From positions 3,968,001 to 4,032,000 of the forward strand of contig OX465600.1 of the NCBI GenBank assembly GCA_950022295.1: DNA of 64,000 nt. Direction: 5' to 3'. The position numbers and the translations under genes are program-made. The stretch's first letter is position 1, and each line of letters opens with the position of its first letter. Below, piece after piece: positions 39,025 through 48,681 of this stretch. The notes beneath the pieces were generated by a model, which was not told the DNA's origin, did no database searches, and saw only the letters and a program-made list of their open reading frames with translations. Origin of the DNA: Bromus sterilis (lineage: Eukaryota > Streptophyta > Magnoliopsida > Poales > Poaceae).

Positions 39025-42000
39025 ATGTCGACCGGAGCCGGCGTCGGTCCTTCTTCTCAGCCGGGAGAAAAAAGGAAGCAATTTTGGGAATACTCCCAAG
39101 AGGAGGTCGAGGATCAGAGAGAAGAGGAAGTACCTCCGGGCGAGGAGGAGTATGAGGAGGAGATAGAGTCGGAGTCCGACTCATCGGATAATGACTTGGA
39201 GGAGGAGGCCGGTACGACAGACGGCGAGAGGAACATCGGCGAGGATGATGGGACCGGTGGCTCCAACACAGATGGTACCCAGTCGAAGAAGAGGAACCGG
39301 AAACCGACCAAGGTCGGCGTCATCAGGCAAGAGTTTACTGTTGTGACCGCCGTCGGGATTCCTAAAGAGCCCGAACGTTTTTCGGAAGGGTACGGCCGTC
39401 AAGTCGCGGCGATCCTCCGCAACACCGTGCCGATCACCACGATTAACCTCAGGAGTCGTGAGAATATTCATTATTGTCAGCTTCTTATCAACAAGCTGCA
39501 CGGACGATACAAGTTTCCGGAGCCGTACGATAACACCAAACTCAGAGGGAACAAAGTAAACACATGGGCCCTCAGGAAGATGAGCAAGGCCTTGTCCAGT
39601 CGGAAAACCCGGGTGAAGAGGGCAATTTTTGAAAAGAACAAAACCTGGGAGGAGCTCAAGGAGAAAGAGTCATTGATCGACGAAGCTACCTACAACCTTT
39701 TCAAGGCTAGGTGTGCGTCCGAGCAAGCCAGCCGCGAATGCAAAGGGCAAGGCCATGCGGTCGCAGGTCATAGGTAACCACCGTCTCGGAGCCGGTGGTT
39801 ACAAAAGTTCCAAGCCTAAATGGGACTAGGAGGATGCCGAGTACGCCGCTGCGGGCATACCTAACCCATTCCAGGAATACAAAGATGATCCGCATACCGA
39901 ATTCTTTGTGAGGGCCCGGAGCTATAAGGACAAAGCAACCACGAAAATAATTATCGATCCTAAGATTCAGGAGTTTACGACTGCCGTGGTAAGTAGTTTA
40001 CCACGCGACCTTGTCGATTGAATTCTCGAGTGAAGTTCACAATTTCTTAACGTTTCACATTCTTTTTGCAGCAAGCGTAAATGAAAATCGCCTCATCGCA
40101 GGAGTCGTCGGTTAAGCCGGCCGGCCCGTGGGACAACGCCTTTAACAGGGCGTTGAACAAGGTCAAGAAGGTTGACGACGTGACGGCGAAGCCATCGTCA
40201 GCCGGCCGTGTGGTCGGCTTTGGTGCGGACCTAAATTGGTCCGAATATTATGGAAAATCGGCGGAGCAGTCCGGTTCGAGGGGGCGCAAGGCGAGAAGGA
40301 CCGAAGAAGATGCCGCTTATGTTCGTGGACTGGAGGAGAAGGTGAACATGCTTCCGCATCTTGTCCAGGACGAAGTGGCGAAGACGATGAACACTCTCCT
40401 TCCAGATATGATGCAGTCGCTCGCGAATTGGCAAGCGCGTGGTGTACAAGGGCCCATACCAGTCCCCAGCATGGTCGGCAGCAACTCGGGCACCGCGGCG
40501 CCTGCAGCCGCGACTCCGGCCGTAGTGGTGGCTCCCGCACCGACTCCCGGCGTATTGGTGACTCCGGCCGCCAACACCGCGGCGGCGACGCCGGACGTGA
40601 TGGTAACTCCACCGGCCACGATCGAGCAACCGGGGCATAACAATAATGCACCCGGCGGCAACGCAAATAGGGCGACCGACGCCACGGGAGGCAGCGCGCC
40701 CTCCGTCTCTTGCATGCCCGCCGTCATCGGTGGGGTCTCTTCAGTAGCCGACCTCGACGCCCTCAAGGTAACTATAAGCGTCTGCAACTCAAAAGAGGAC
40801 TTCATCTCCTTGCCTTTTTAGTGGAATCTCTCGGATGTCGTACATGCATATATATATATCTCTTTCGCAGGAGGACACTCCATGCATTTTATTACAAGTC
40901 GTGGACGGCGAGTTGAAGGATGTTGCCAAAGGTAAAATCATTCAACCACAAAATCGAATCATGCACAATATGCCGATGGCACCGGAGATGCATAGGGTTC
41001 AAATCTCTCTCGTGATTTCGGGCTACGAGAGAGTTTAACCTCCCATTCAACCCCCCGGATACGATGAGGACGAGCCGGCAGTCCTCAGTGACTGTTTCAA
41101 CCAAATATGCCTATGGCCAAAGAGCCAAATGCGTTTAATGACAGGGGAAAGGGGCACCACACCTAGGACAACACCGCTAGTCATCGTGTCGGCGCCACAT
41201 GATCCCATCGGCGCACAACAAGAAGACGATGATCTTGATGATGATATCAGCGCCGACCAGTTCATCAATACTTTGTATGATGCTGATGACTTATTCATGC
41301 CTCCTGCTAAAGGAGCCTATCAGCATGACGAGGAAGCTCGCGGTCCAGCTGATCCTGCGGCGAAGCCTGCTTGCTCCACGCGTCTCTTCGCTGCTTCTCA
41401 GGACATGTCTCCAGCAGCTTGCGCCTTCACCGAGCCTCAAGCAGATGCCACAAGATCTATTCTCAGCCCGTCCACACTCCATAAGGCGGCCACTGAGCAG
41501 ATAAAGGCCGGTGACTGCTCAAAATCAGAAAAGAAGAAGGGACGGAAAAGAAAGAAGAGCATCACTTCTAGTAGCCAACCTTCGATGTCGATCCGGGCTC
41601 AGGACGGGCCACCAAGACCCAAGGATCTCTCGTTTGAAATCCATGTGGCTGGTAGGGCGATGCTACCTAAGGACATGTTGGACCTTTCAACTTCGGATAT
41701 GCAGAGTGTGCATCATAGTATTATGGCATTATAGAAGATTCTTCTTCGAGAAGAGAATCCCTCGTACCCGGTTTTCATGGCCAAGGTGCCACTCAACATG
41801 GGCTTCATCAACACTATCCCCGCGGATATGATAATCCTGCGATTTTCGGAGATCTTCAATTTGTACCATCTCAAGCGGCTGGACCATAGCCTTATCCGTC
41901 TGTTCTCGCTCAACCTTTCTATGAGTATTAGGAGAGATAAGACCCCGAGCGTCGCGATATTGCACCCCTTCTACATGCGTGAAAGCATCTTGATGGACGA

Positions 42001-42754
42001 CAGGGACGCGGCTCTCGCGGCGGGGTACATCACAGACTTCATGCTACGGAACGCCGACAAAGATTCATTTCTTATGACCTACTCTCCCAAGTAAGTCATT
42101 CGCTCGCCTCCGTAGCATATATGCTTTCTTAGCTTTCCATTGTCCTCTTCCAACATTCCTTTTGGATTGTTTTAATTATGCAGTGAGGATCAAGACTGCG
42201 TGCTCATCTGCTTTTCACCGCAACACTCGCATGCCGTGTATTTAGACTCGGGGAGTGTGAAGAAGAAAGATTACAAGTATATCATGAGAGTTTTGGATGA
42301 TGCTCTCGTCGGCTACATAAAAGCCGGAGGCAAGATCATGAAGCACAAGTTCAGGAAAAATCAGCCTGGCGTGAACGTGTTCAACCACGTAACGCAGTTC
42401 CCGTGCGTCAAGCAGCCGACTGGCAGTGTGAGGGATGCGTACTACGCCCTTCATCACATGAGGGCGATTGTACAGGAACAACGCAACCTTACGCTGCCAA
42501 GTCATCTCAGAGCGTGGGCCGCAAGGAAGGCGGAAATCGCCGATGCAAATCTGAAGGAGGAGTTCTTTCACATCCAAGCGCAGATGGCGACTATCATCCG
42601 TCATGAAGTACAAATGAGGGGGTCGATCTTCCACTCGAACATTGCACCATCCAATGGGGAGATAGAAGTCCGCCTAAAGGCCCTGCGTGACACAAGGCCT
42701 TTCATGACGAAAGAAGGATGCCACCCATTCCCCGAGCCGAGTCAGAACAATTGA
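39025..42754 (+). pseudogene. tnpA-like: CACTA second gene: TnpA-like N-terminus fused to Ulp1-like domain, disrupted
   Basis: Four exons fit: 39025-39988, 40072-40767, 40871-42090 and 42184-42754. Each has GT/AG ends and matching phases. Exon 1 has an acidic N-terminus, then NRKPTKVGVIRQEFTVVT and the plant transposase Ptta/En/Spm-like domain (RVKRAIFEKNKTWEELKEKE). Exon 2 has DLNWSEYYGKSAEQSGSRG, a coiled segment and an Ala/Pro/Thr-rich linker. Exons 3-4 carry the Ulp1-like domain (VYLDSGSVKKKDYKYI and FPCVKQPTGSVRDAYYALHH). Breaks are a frameshift at about 39735, TAG at 39827, TAA at 40078, TAA at 41036 and TAG at 41732. The catalytic His and Cys positions of a C48 peptidase read Asp (QDCVL and SVRDAYY); the Asp in LDSG is kept. 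It is therefore broken, and would lack protease activity even if intact. Confidence 0.85.
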
Positions 42755-43259
42755 ATGTACTCTTTGTGTAATTTGGATGTAATTTGTATGTACTCTTTGT
42801 GTAGTAGATGGTAGTGTCAAATACTCTTGGTGCTCTTTGTGTATAAAGGTCACTGCATACGCATTTTTATGCATATGTGCATGCTTTTCACCATTCATCG
42901 ACTTGCTTTAAGTTGTTGATAAGAATAGATGCTAGATTGCTTTGTTCTCCTTTGATATGATTCATATGGATGTGACCTCTAAAGCTTTGTTTTGTGCAGG
43001 TTGAAGAGCAAACAAGATATGATGACGAAAGTAGCTTTCGGTTTTCAATAATTGTTGGACTCATTGTAATTTTGTGATGGATGTAATCTTGTGAATCTTG
43101 TTGGCCTTTAAACCTTTGTAATAAAAATTATATTGCAATTCTTTTGTATCAATAATTGTTGACCTCATTGTTATATTGTATTTTGCATTTCTGTAATATA
43201 ATAAAAATATCTGTAATGCTTTTATTCTTTTATGTAAAAAATTTTTGTTTTCTGTAATT
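42755..43259 (+). other. 3' untranslated region of the second CACTA gene
   Basis: AT-rich, with a direct repeat of ATGTACTCTTTGTGTA (about 42756 and 42789). A possible 3'-UTR intron ends at TTTTGTGCAG (43000). AATAAAA-type signals occur near 43121 and 43199. Confidence 0.45.
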
Positions 43260-43530
43260 ATTTAGTGGCGCATATTGTCAGGATTTAGTGGCGCACTGTG
43301 AATGCACCACCCCTAAGGCCCTTAGGCGTGGTGCATACCAGAATGCGCCACCCCTAAGAGCTTATAGGTGGCGCATTCTGGGATGCGCCACGCCTAAGGG
43401 CCTTAGGGGTGGCGCATCCAGAATGCGCCACCTCTAAGCCCTTATTAGTGGCTTGTAGTTAGTGGCGCATTCCTAATGCGCAACTAAACTCAAAAAAAGG
43501 GCGCCACCATAAGGGTATTCCCTAGTAGTG
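43260..43530. repeat. 3' subterminal array of the CACTA
   Basis: Direct and inverted copies of GTGGCGCAT/ATGCGCCAC are spaced with CCCTAAG/CTTAGGG blocks, and the array ends in TATTCCCTAGTAGTG. It mirrors the 5' array but is shorter. Confidence 0.9.
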
Positions 43531-43741
43531 GCGCCTGGCAGTGAAAAACCAGCACTGATGGACGGCGGCGCGTGGCAGTGAAAAACCCTCATCGATGGAC
43601 GGCGGCGACGCGTGGAGTGACAAACCCGCAAGGGAAATGGGGGAAAATCGGCGCCTAGAGACGGTTCCGCCATGAACAGAGGCAGAGGCCTTGGGCTGAC
43701 TAGACGTGTGAGGCCCCACTGGTAATAAACAAATCCATCGC
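43531..43741. repeat. MULE interior with short minisatellite at the CACTA target site
   Basis: The unit ATGGACGGCGGCG(C)GTGGCAGTGAAAAACC repeats at a period of about 39 bp at 43531-43615. Its first partial unit lies on the far side of the CACTA (24112-24129). The transposon therefore landed inside this repeat. The rest of the stretch has no supported gene. Confidence 0.6.
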
Positions 43742-43950
43742 GCCGCCGTCTGGGACCCACGCCCACGTGGATGAGTGCTGGGTCCAACCCCTAACCGCTA
43801 ACGAGGGGGCCCGCTAACGAGAGAACTTAAGGGCCATGTGGTGTCTGGGCTATTTACAGTGACAAAACTATCGCACCACAGCCATTCCAGCGAACAACGT
43901 CGCATTCTTTCCAATTCCCATGAAGAACGTCGCACATGAGCTATTGGCCC
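43742..43950 (-). repeat. MULE right terminal inverted repeat
   Basis: Read on the minus strand from 43950 it gives GGGCCAATAGCTCATGTGCG and then the same GGGAATTGGAAAGAATGCGA core as the left end. It is directly followed by CTCCACTAC (43951-43959), the second copy of the 9-bp duplication. Confidence 0.85.
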
Positions 43951-44243
43951 CTCCACTACGGCGCAGCAGTTCCCGGCCGCGCGCCCTCGAGACCACAGGA
44001 AGGAGGCAGGCGCACCTCCAACCAAAGCCGTCATTGCCTTCCCCGCGCCCGAAGCCGTCGCCCTCATGCTCGTCTTCATCAAGCCTCATCAAGCCGACGT
44101 CTTCCCCGAGCCCGTGTTCGTCTTCTCCGGCAGCCCCTCCGTGAGCCTCGTCTCCCTCCTAGTTTCTGCCATCTTCATTCCCCAATGTTTCTTCGATCGC
44201 GCCATGTGCATGTTGTTCCTGGTCTAAGACCGATTTGTTTGAA

Positions 44244-44420
44244 AAAACGAGTTTTATCGCCCCTTCCTTCTGCTACAAGCGGATGCCCTTCGGTTTGATA
44301 AATGTCGGCGCCACATTTAAGCGCCTAATGAGCCTCATCCTCAGGTCTCAGTTGGGTCGTAATGCAGAAGTGTACGTTGACGACGCCGTCATCAAAAGCC
44401 GCTTGGCAGGGACTCACCCC
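44244..44420 (+). pseudogene. Gypsy reverse-transcriptase fragment
   Basis: A short plus-strand frame contains CYKRMPFGLINVGATFKR, then LGRNAEVYVDD and IKSR. These are the palm motifs of a Ty3/gypsy RT (MPFGLKNAGATY and YVDD types), with no other pol domain nearby. The Met of the usual YVDDM box is Ala here. No LTR is visible. It lies about 320 bp upstream of the F-box gene ATG. The surrounding 43960-44660 has no other supported feature. Confidence 0.75.
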
Positions 44421-44668
44421 AAAAACACCTCTTTTTTTGCATCTGCTGAGCAGAACCAATTACCAGATCCTACTTCTAAGCTCTATGCTTTACTTCGGCC
44501 TTGCTCTCACTTAAGGGTAGGAAGGACAATAAGCAGGAATTCATGTTGGCTAACTATTCTATCCAGGCGGAAGTAGTTTTCATAGGAAAGACGGAAGGTT
44601 TTGCGCGTTGGTTGTATCGAATTTCCGTAATTTAAACAGGCCGCTTGCTTGATCGGCCCGACGGTTTA

Positions 44669-44678
44669 CTATATTTTA
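44669..44678 (+). promoter_or_regulatory. Putative TATA box of the F-box gene
   Basis: CTATATTTTA lies 66-75 bases upstream of the ATG at 44744, in an otherwise GC-mixed region. No upstream ATG intervenes. Confidence is limited because only spacing and composition support it. Confidence 0.45.
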
Positions 44679-44743
44679 GCAGCGTTGGTGAACAAATAGA
44701 CGCCGTGCCCTAGGCTAGCTAACCACGACACATAGATCGATCG

Positions 44744-46153
44744 ATGGCCGACGCACGCGTGCGCCGCCGCCGTGACGGCCCCGAGCTCGGAGACGACGCC
44801 GTCCGCGAGGTCCTGGCGCGGCTGCCGGGCCTGCGGGACCTCCTCCGCTGCGCGGCCACCTGCAAGCACTGGCGCCGCCTCGTCATCGACCGGGCCTTCC
44901 TCCGCCGCCTGGGCCTCTGGCCGGACACGGCGCGCGCCCCCTGCGTCCTCGCCGGGGTCTTCTCCCAGAGCTGCTACTCCCGCGATGACTCGAGGGACAA
45001 AGGCAGCCTGTCGGCGCCTCCGCGGTTCCTCAGCCTCCAGGCCGGCCTCGACGTCCACGATCCGCTTACCTTCAACTCCTTGGTCACCATCGACGGCGAC
45101 GACCGCGGCCTCTTCCACCTCGCGAGGCCGCTGGCGGCGCGCCGCGGCTTCCTCCTCGCGCGCGTCCTGCTGCCTTACTCGCCCGCCAACCGCGACGAGC
45201 CGAAGAAGCTCCACCTGGCGGTGTGCCGTCCTCTCCTGGACAGGAGGATCACGCATCTACTCCCGCCGCCGCCCTTCAACATGGACGACTACTTGGACTC
45301 CACCCTATTAGGCTGCGCCATCGTCACCGCCGCCGACCACGCCGGCAACGATGGTACTTGTTCGCTAGACCAGAAGACGTTTCAGGTGGTATTGATCTAC
45401 AAGGATAGCCCGGAAGGCGCTCTATGCGGCTGCACCTACTCCTCGGACTCACCCGCCGCCGCTTGGACCGCTCCGGTCAAGTACTACTCGCGGGCTTCCA
45501 TACTCACCAGGTGCGGACCACGCGCCGGCCTGGTCACCGGCGGCGGCGTCGCGCACTGGCTCTTCATGGATGACAGGACCCACGCCATCTACACCCTTAA
45601 AGTGAGCAAGGACACCGATCCTCGTTTCTTCTTCAGCAAGATCCCCATCCAAGTCCACCCTACCAAGCCACGGCCGCTCATCCCATGCATCGCCGGAGGA
45701 AAGCTTTCCTTTGTCACCATAGGAGACGACGGCGCCGCCGATCTTTGGACCAAGCAAGAAAAAACCTGGCAATCCTCTGAGCTGACCAACCTCGGGAAAG
45801 AGAGAATAGGCTCGGTTTTCTTCGCGGAAAGCAGAGGTGCTCTACTCATTGAGCAACATGGCGGTGTGCTCTCCATTGTCGACCTCAGCAACACCAAGGA
45901 GAAGGTGCCGCCGGTGCACCTGAAGGACAACCAAAGAAGTGATCACTGCTCATCAAGGGGCACCTGCCGGTTTCTCGAGTCGTGTAGCAGCAGCTGCTGC
46001 CGTGGATTTAGCCATGGATACAGAGGTATGACGTGTCTACAAACACCCCCCGTGTTGTACGAGATGGATTGGGCCTTCACGTTGTCATCCCTAATTGACT
46101 CTTCTTCTCCTCATCAAGCGGGATCTGAGGCCAAACAAGAGTCAAGTGATTAG
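44744..46153 (+). CDS. F-box protein, single exon, 469 aa
   Basis: The frame starts at MADARVRRRRDGPELGDDAV and ends in a TAG at 46151-46153, with no internal stop. Residues about 14-57 form an F-box: LGDDAVREVLARLPGLRDLL, then RCAATCKHWRRLVIDRAFLR with the typical C.W..L/I pattern. The rest (about 60-430) has repeated beta-strand-like segments (FLSLQAGLDV, ARVLLPYSP, FQVVLIYKD, AHWLFMDDRTHAIYTL, KLSFVTIGDDG, ALLIEQHGGVLSIVDL). These are typical of the large grass F-box family with propeller-like or DUF-type C-termini. A Cys-rich tail (SSRGTCRFLESCSSSCC) is unusual. F-box proteins usually bind SKP1 in SCF ubiquitin ligases and choose targets; the target here is unknown. High GC at codon position 3 is typical of grass genes. 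It is the only intact host-type gene seen. Confidence 0.88.
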   Translation: MADARVRRRRDGPELGDDAVREVLARLPGLRDLLRCAATCKHWRRLVIDRAFLRRLGLWPDTARAPCVLAGVFSQSCYSRDDSRDKGSLSAPPRFLSLQAGLDVHDPLTFNSLVTIDGDDRGLFHLARPLAARRGFLLARVLLPYSPANRDEPKKLHLAVCRPLLDRRITHLLPPPPFNMDDYLDSTLLGCAIVTAADHAGNDGTCSLDQKTFQVVLIYKDSPEGALCGCTYSSDSPAAAWTAPVKYYSRASILTRCGPRAGLVTGGGVAHWLFMDDRTHAIYTLKVSKDTDPRFFFSKIPIQVHPTKPRPLIPCIAGGKLSFVTIGDDGAADLWTKQEKTWQSSELTNLGKERIGSVFFAESRGALLIEQHGGVLSIVDLSNTKEKVPPVHLKDNQRSDHCSSRGTCRFLESCSSSCCRGFSHGYRGMTCLQTPPVLYEMDWAFTLSSLIDSSSPHQAGSEAKQESSD

Positions 46154-46263
46154 TAAGACTATTTTCTAAGAAACAAGCACATTCTAGGAATACATTATTT
46201 AATTATTAGCTAGTTTCAAAAGTGCTGGGTGGAATTAATAGTATACATGTTTATTTATAAGTA

Positions 46264-46344
46264 CTCCCTCTGTAAATTAATATAAGATGTTTTAAATAAT
46301 TAAACTAATGATCTAAAATATCTTATATTAGTTTACGGAAGGAG
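46264..46344. mobile_element. Stowaway MITE, 81 bp
   Basis: CTCCCTCTGTAAATTAATAT faces the complementary TATTAGTTTACGGAAGGAG end. TA flanks both sides (46262-46263 and 46345-46346). It lies about 110 bp past the F-box stop and may be in the transcript's 3' end. Confidence 0.88.
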
Positions 46345-47111
46345 TATGTCTTAATTTGCAGGTGTTTTTTCGTTTTAATTGGTCGTATACTAGCTGTGGG
46401 TAATGGTCATTTGTTATCAGTTGTTGGGATTGTGGTGGTAGAGCAAGAAAAGTACATTTATTTAAGAGAACGATTTCTTTAAGTTGAAGAAAACATTTTT
46501 TTGATTCCGTGTTTCAGTGATGTGGTGAAATTCATATATATTCCTCTGTTAGGCTCAGCATGGACAGATATCTTCAATTGCTGACTACAAACGTTTCTTT
46601 GTATATAAGTTGAAGAAAATATTTTGTTGATTCCATGGTTTTGTGATGGTGAAATCCATATATATTCTTCGGGTTTGTCTGATATTCTTCTGTGTAGGCT
46701 ACAGTATGGGCAGATATCTTCAATTGCTGATTACAATCGTTTCTTTTATAAATAAAATAAGATAATGTTTCATCATTGTTAGGAATGTACAGTCTGTTTT
46801 GCCTTCATTACAGTTTGAACTACGAAATCTGAGAAACGTCCTACATCTCCTGCAGTTTTTGCTCGCATGTCTATTGATGAGTATATATAGTCCTAAAACA
46901 GGAAAGAAACGGTATTTAAAAAAAACCAACAAATATTTAATTTGAAGAAAACATTTTGTTGATTCCGTGGTTCCCTGATGTGGTAAATTCATATATATTC
47001 CTCTTTTAGGCTCAGCATGGACAGATATCTTCAATTACTGACTACAAACGTTTCTTTGTATATATGTTGAAGAAAACATTTTGTTGATTCCATGGTTTTG
47101 TGATGGTGAAA

Positions 47112-47114
<3 letters not shown>

Positions 47115-47150
<36 letters not shown>
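47115..47150. repeat. AT dinucleotide microsatellite
   Basis: About 18 uninterrupted AT units sit inside the fourth copy of the 125-bp repeat, where other copies have a short CATATATATTC. Confidence 0.95.
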
Positions 47151-47152
<2 letters not shown>

Positions 47153-47212
47153 TGTGTAGGCCAGTATGTGGGCAGATATCTTCAATTGCTGACTACAAAT
47201 GTTTCTTTTATA

Positions 47213-47295
47213 CTTCCTTCATTTCAAAATAAATGTCTCAACCGTTGTATTAAAGTTAATATAAATTTGAGACGGTTATTTTTGGACGGAGGGAT
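47213..47295. mobile_element. Stowaway-like MITE, 83 bp
   Basis: CTTCCTTCATTTCAAAATAA faces TTATTTTTGGACGGAGGGAT in reverse. The inner arms GTCTCAA and TTGAGAC also pair. TA lies at both edges (47211-47212 and 47296-47297). Confidence 0.75.
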
Positions 47296-47828
47296 TATAA
47301 GATAAGATGATGTTGTATCATGGAGTGTACACAGTCTGTTTTGTCTCCAATACAGTAGAACTCTGAAATCTGAGAAACATGATACTACATCTTCTGCAGT
47401 TTTTGCTTGCATGTTAATTTATGAGTATATATAGATCTAAAACCAGAAAAAATGGCCTTCTGCGAAACCAACAAATATTTAAAAGTCGCAAGAGTGTTGG
47501 CATGGGCCGAATAGTTTACATGTGTTTCATGGGTTTTCGTTTCAGTCACAAGATGGAGTACATATTGTGGGTAATGGTCATTTGATGTTCGTTGTTGGTC
47601 TTGTGGTAGTAGAGCAAGAAAATTAATTTTAAGAGAATGACTTTTTTAAGTAGATGAAACCATTTTTGTTGATTCTGTGGTTCCGTGATGTGGTGAAATT
47701 TATATATATTCTTCTTGTTCAAACCATCATTCTTAACCTCAATTGTTCTTCAGTTAAAGTTATCATGAGTAAACTCAGTTGTACTTTCAAAGTAGTCTTG
47801 CATGCTTTAGTTGGCGTATACAAGACTC

Positions 47829-47947
47829 CACTTCCTCCGTAAGTGTCGCAGATTTTCTTAGATATACATGTATCTAGACTTAGTTTTATATCTAGATACA
47901 TTTATATCTAGACAAATTTATGACACTTATTTTGGTATGAAGAGAGT
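47829..47947. mobile_element. Stowaway-like MITE, about 119 bp, ends approximate
   Basis: CACTTCCTCCGTAAGTGTCG faces ATGACACTTATTTTGGTATG in reverse, with paired internal TATCTAGA motifs. The right edge runs into GAGAGTA. The terminal match is weaker than in the two MITEs to the left. Confidence 0.55.
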
Positions 47948-48255
47948 ATAACAAAGTGTGGTTTCAAAAAATAAACATGCATGATCATCCGTGATTGTAA
48001 ATAGGTACTTGTTTTCCATGGTAAGGAGTAGGTACTTGTTTTCCATGGTAAGGAGTGTGCTTTCAAAGTTTTACAAGCACAAATTTATTATTTGATGTTA
48101 ACGATTGGAGGCCAAATGGTTCTGTGCCAGCCTCCTCCCGGCTATTTAAACATGCCACTTGCTTGCTCTCAGCCTGGCGGTTTTTGTGTATCACGCATCT
48201 GCCTTGGTCGACAAATACTCGGGAGCAAGAGTTTGATCAATCGATCAGATAAAAA

Positions 48256-48668
48256 TGTTAGATTGATCTCTTCCCGTGAGGGTCTAACGACCCGAACGAA
48301 CCCATTGATTTGCGCCCTGATTGGGGGCGCCCAACCTCCTTTGGTTGGTGGGCCCCTGTCGCCTGCGCTATATAAAGAGAGGTGGGGTCCGGGGCACGGC
48401 AGACGAAGTTCACCGCCGCCACAACCCTCACCGATACACCCGACCCGATCTAGGTCTTGCGCAGTGCGACGGGAAGCACCACCACCGCCGCCTCGGCCAC
48501 TGCCCATCTCGCCACCGTCGTCCTCATGGCCGACTCCTCGTCCTCGTCAAGCAAGGGACAAGGTACCTTCCCATCTCTCTCTCTCTCTGATCCCTCTCTC
48601 GATCTGGATACACATAGACAAAGTTCATACCCGGTTTGATCTAGCCTAGACATCTAGATTATCTAACA
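48256..48668 (+). repeat. 5' LTR of the copia element
   Basis: It starts TGTTAGATTGATCTCTTCCC and ends GATTATCTAACA. It contains CTATATAAAG at 48368-48377, which would set U3 at about 140 bp. Reading frames inside the LTR are not supported. Confidence 0.95.
48368..48377 (+). promoter_or_regulatory. TATA box in the copia 5' LTR
   Basis: CTATATAAAG is in a GC-rich context typical of plant promoters. The identical box is at 54391-54400 in the 3' LTR. Confidence 0.75.
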
Positions 48669-48669
48669 A

Positions 48670-48681
48670 TGGTATTAGAGC
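48670..48681 (+). other. Primer binding site (Met tRNA) of the copia element, with one change
   Basis: TGGTATTAGAGC lies one base after the LTR. It differs from the usual TGGTATCAGAGC by a C-to-T change. Confidence 0.85.

Larger units (their letters stand above)
24130..43530 (+). mobile_element. CACTA (En/Spm-type) DNA transposon with two broken genes
   Basis: The left end CACTACTAGGGAA and the right end (read in reverse) CACTACTAGGGAA form a 13-bp terminal inverted repeat. The element is flanked by GCG at 24127-24129 and 43531-43533. Subterminal arrays of GTGGCGCAT/ATGCGCCAC occupy both ends, and a third pair of arrays lies in the middle. Gene order is transposase (25056-36829), then TnpA-like/Ulp1-like (39025-42754), both rightward and both with stops. 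The element was about 11.1 kb before the Angela insertion. I do not assign it to a named Triticeae CACTA family. Confidence 0.95.
497..43950. mobile_element. Mutator-like element (MULE), host of nested insertions
   Basis: Both ends start GGG and share inverted termini of about 230 bp. The outermost element is flanked by a perfect 9-bp duplication CTCCACTAC at 488-496 and 43951-43959, the duplication length characteristic of Mutator-like elements. Subtracting the gypsy element and the CACTA with their duplications leaves 4969 bp of MULE sequence: 497-4641, 23718-24129 and 43531-43950. I see no MURA/MUDR transposase, so it is non-autonomous. It carries a small reading frame (1125-1697), a 320-bp tandem array and an ORF remnant cut by the gypsy insertion, which is consistent with a Pack-MULE carrying captured sequence (inference). 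The inserted elements are younger than the MULE. Confidence 0.85.
46481..47710. repeat. Degenerate repeat of about 125 bp, five or more copies, downstream of the F-box gene
   Basis: Copies near 46481, 46607, 46941, 47065 and 47650 share AGTTGAAGAAAACATTTTGTT, GATTCCGTGGTT, TGATGTGGTGAAATTCATAT and GGCAGATATCTTCAATTGCT. Spacing is irregular (about 125 to 585 bp). Unrelated sequence separates some copies, including TACAGTCTGTTTTG...GAGAAAC blocks that also occur twice (about 46787 and 47330). No coding potential. Confidence 0.75.

Noticed and set aside
40163..40666. Minus-strand frames opposite the CACTA Ala/Pro/Thr-rich linker
   Set aside because: They are complements of a low-complexity coding linker. 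No motif or independent start context.
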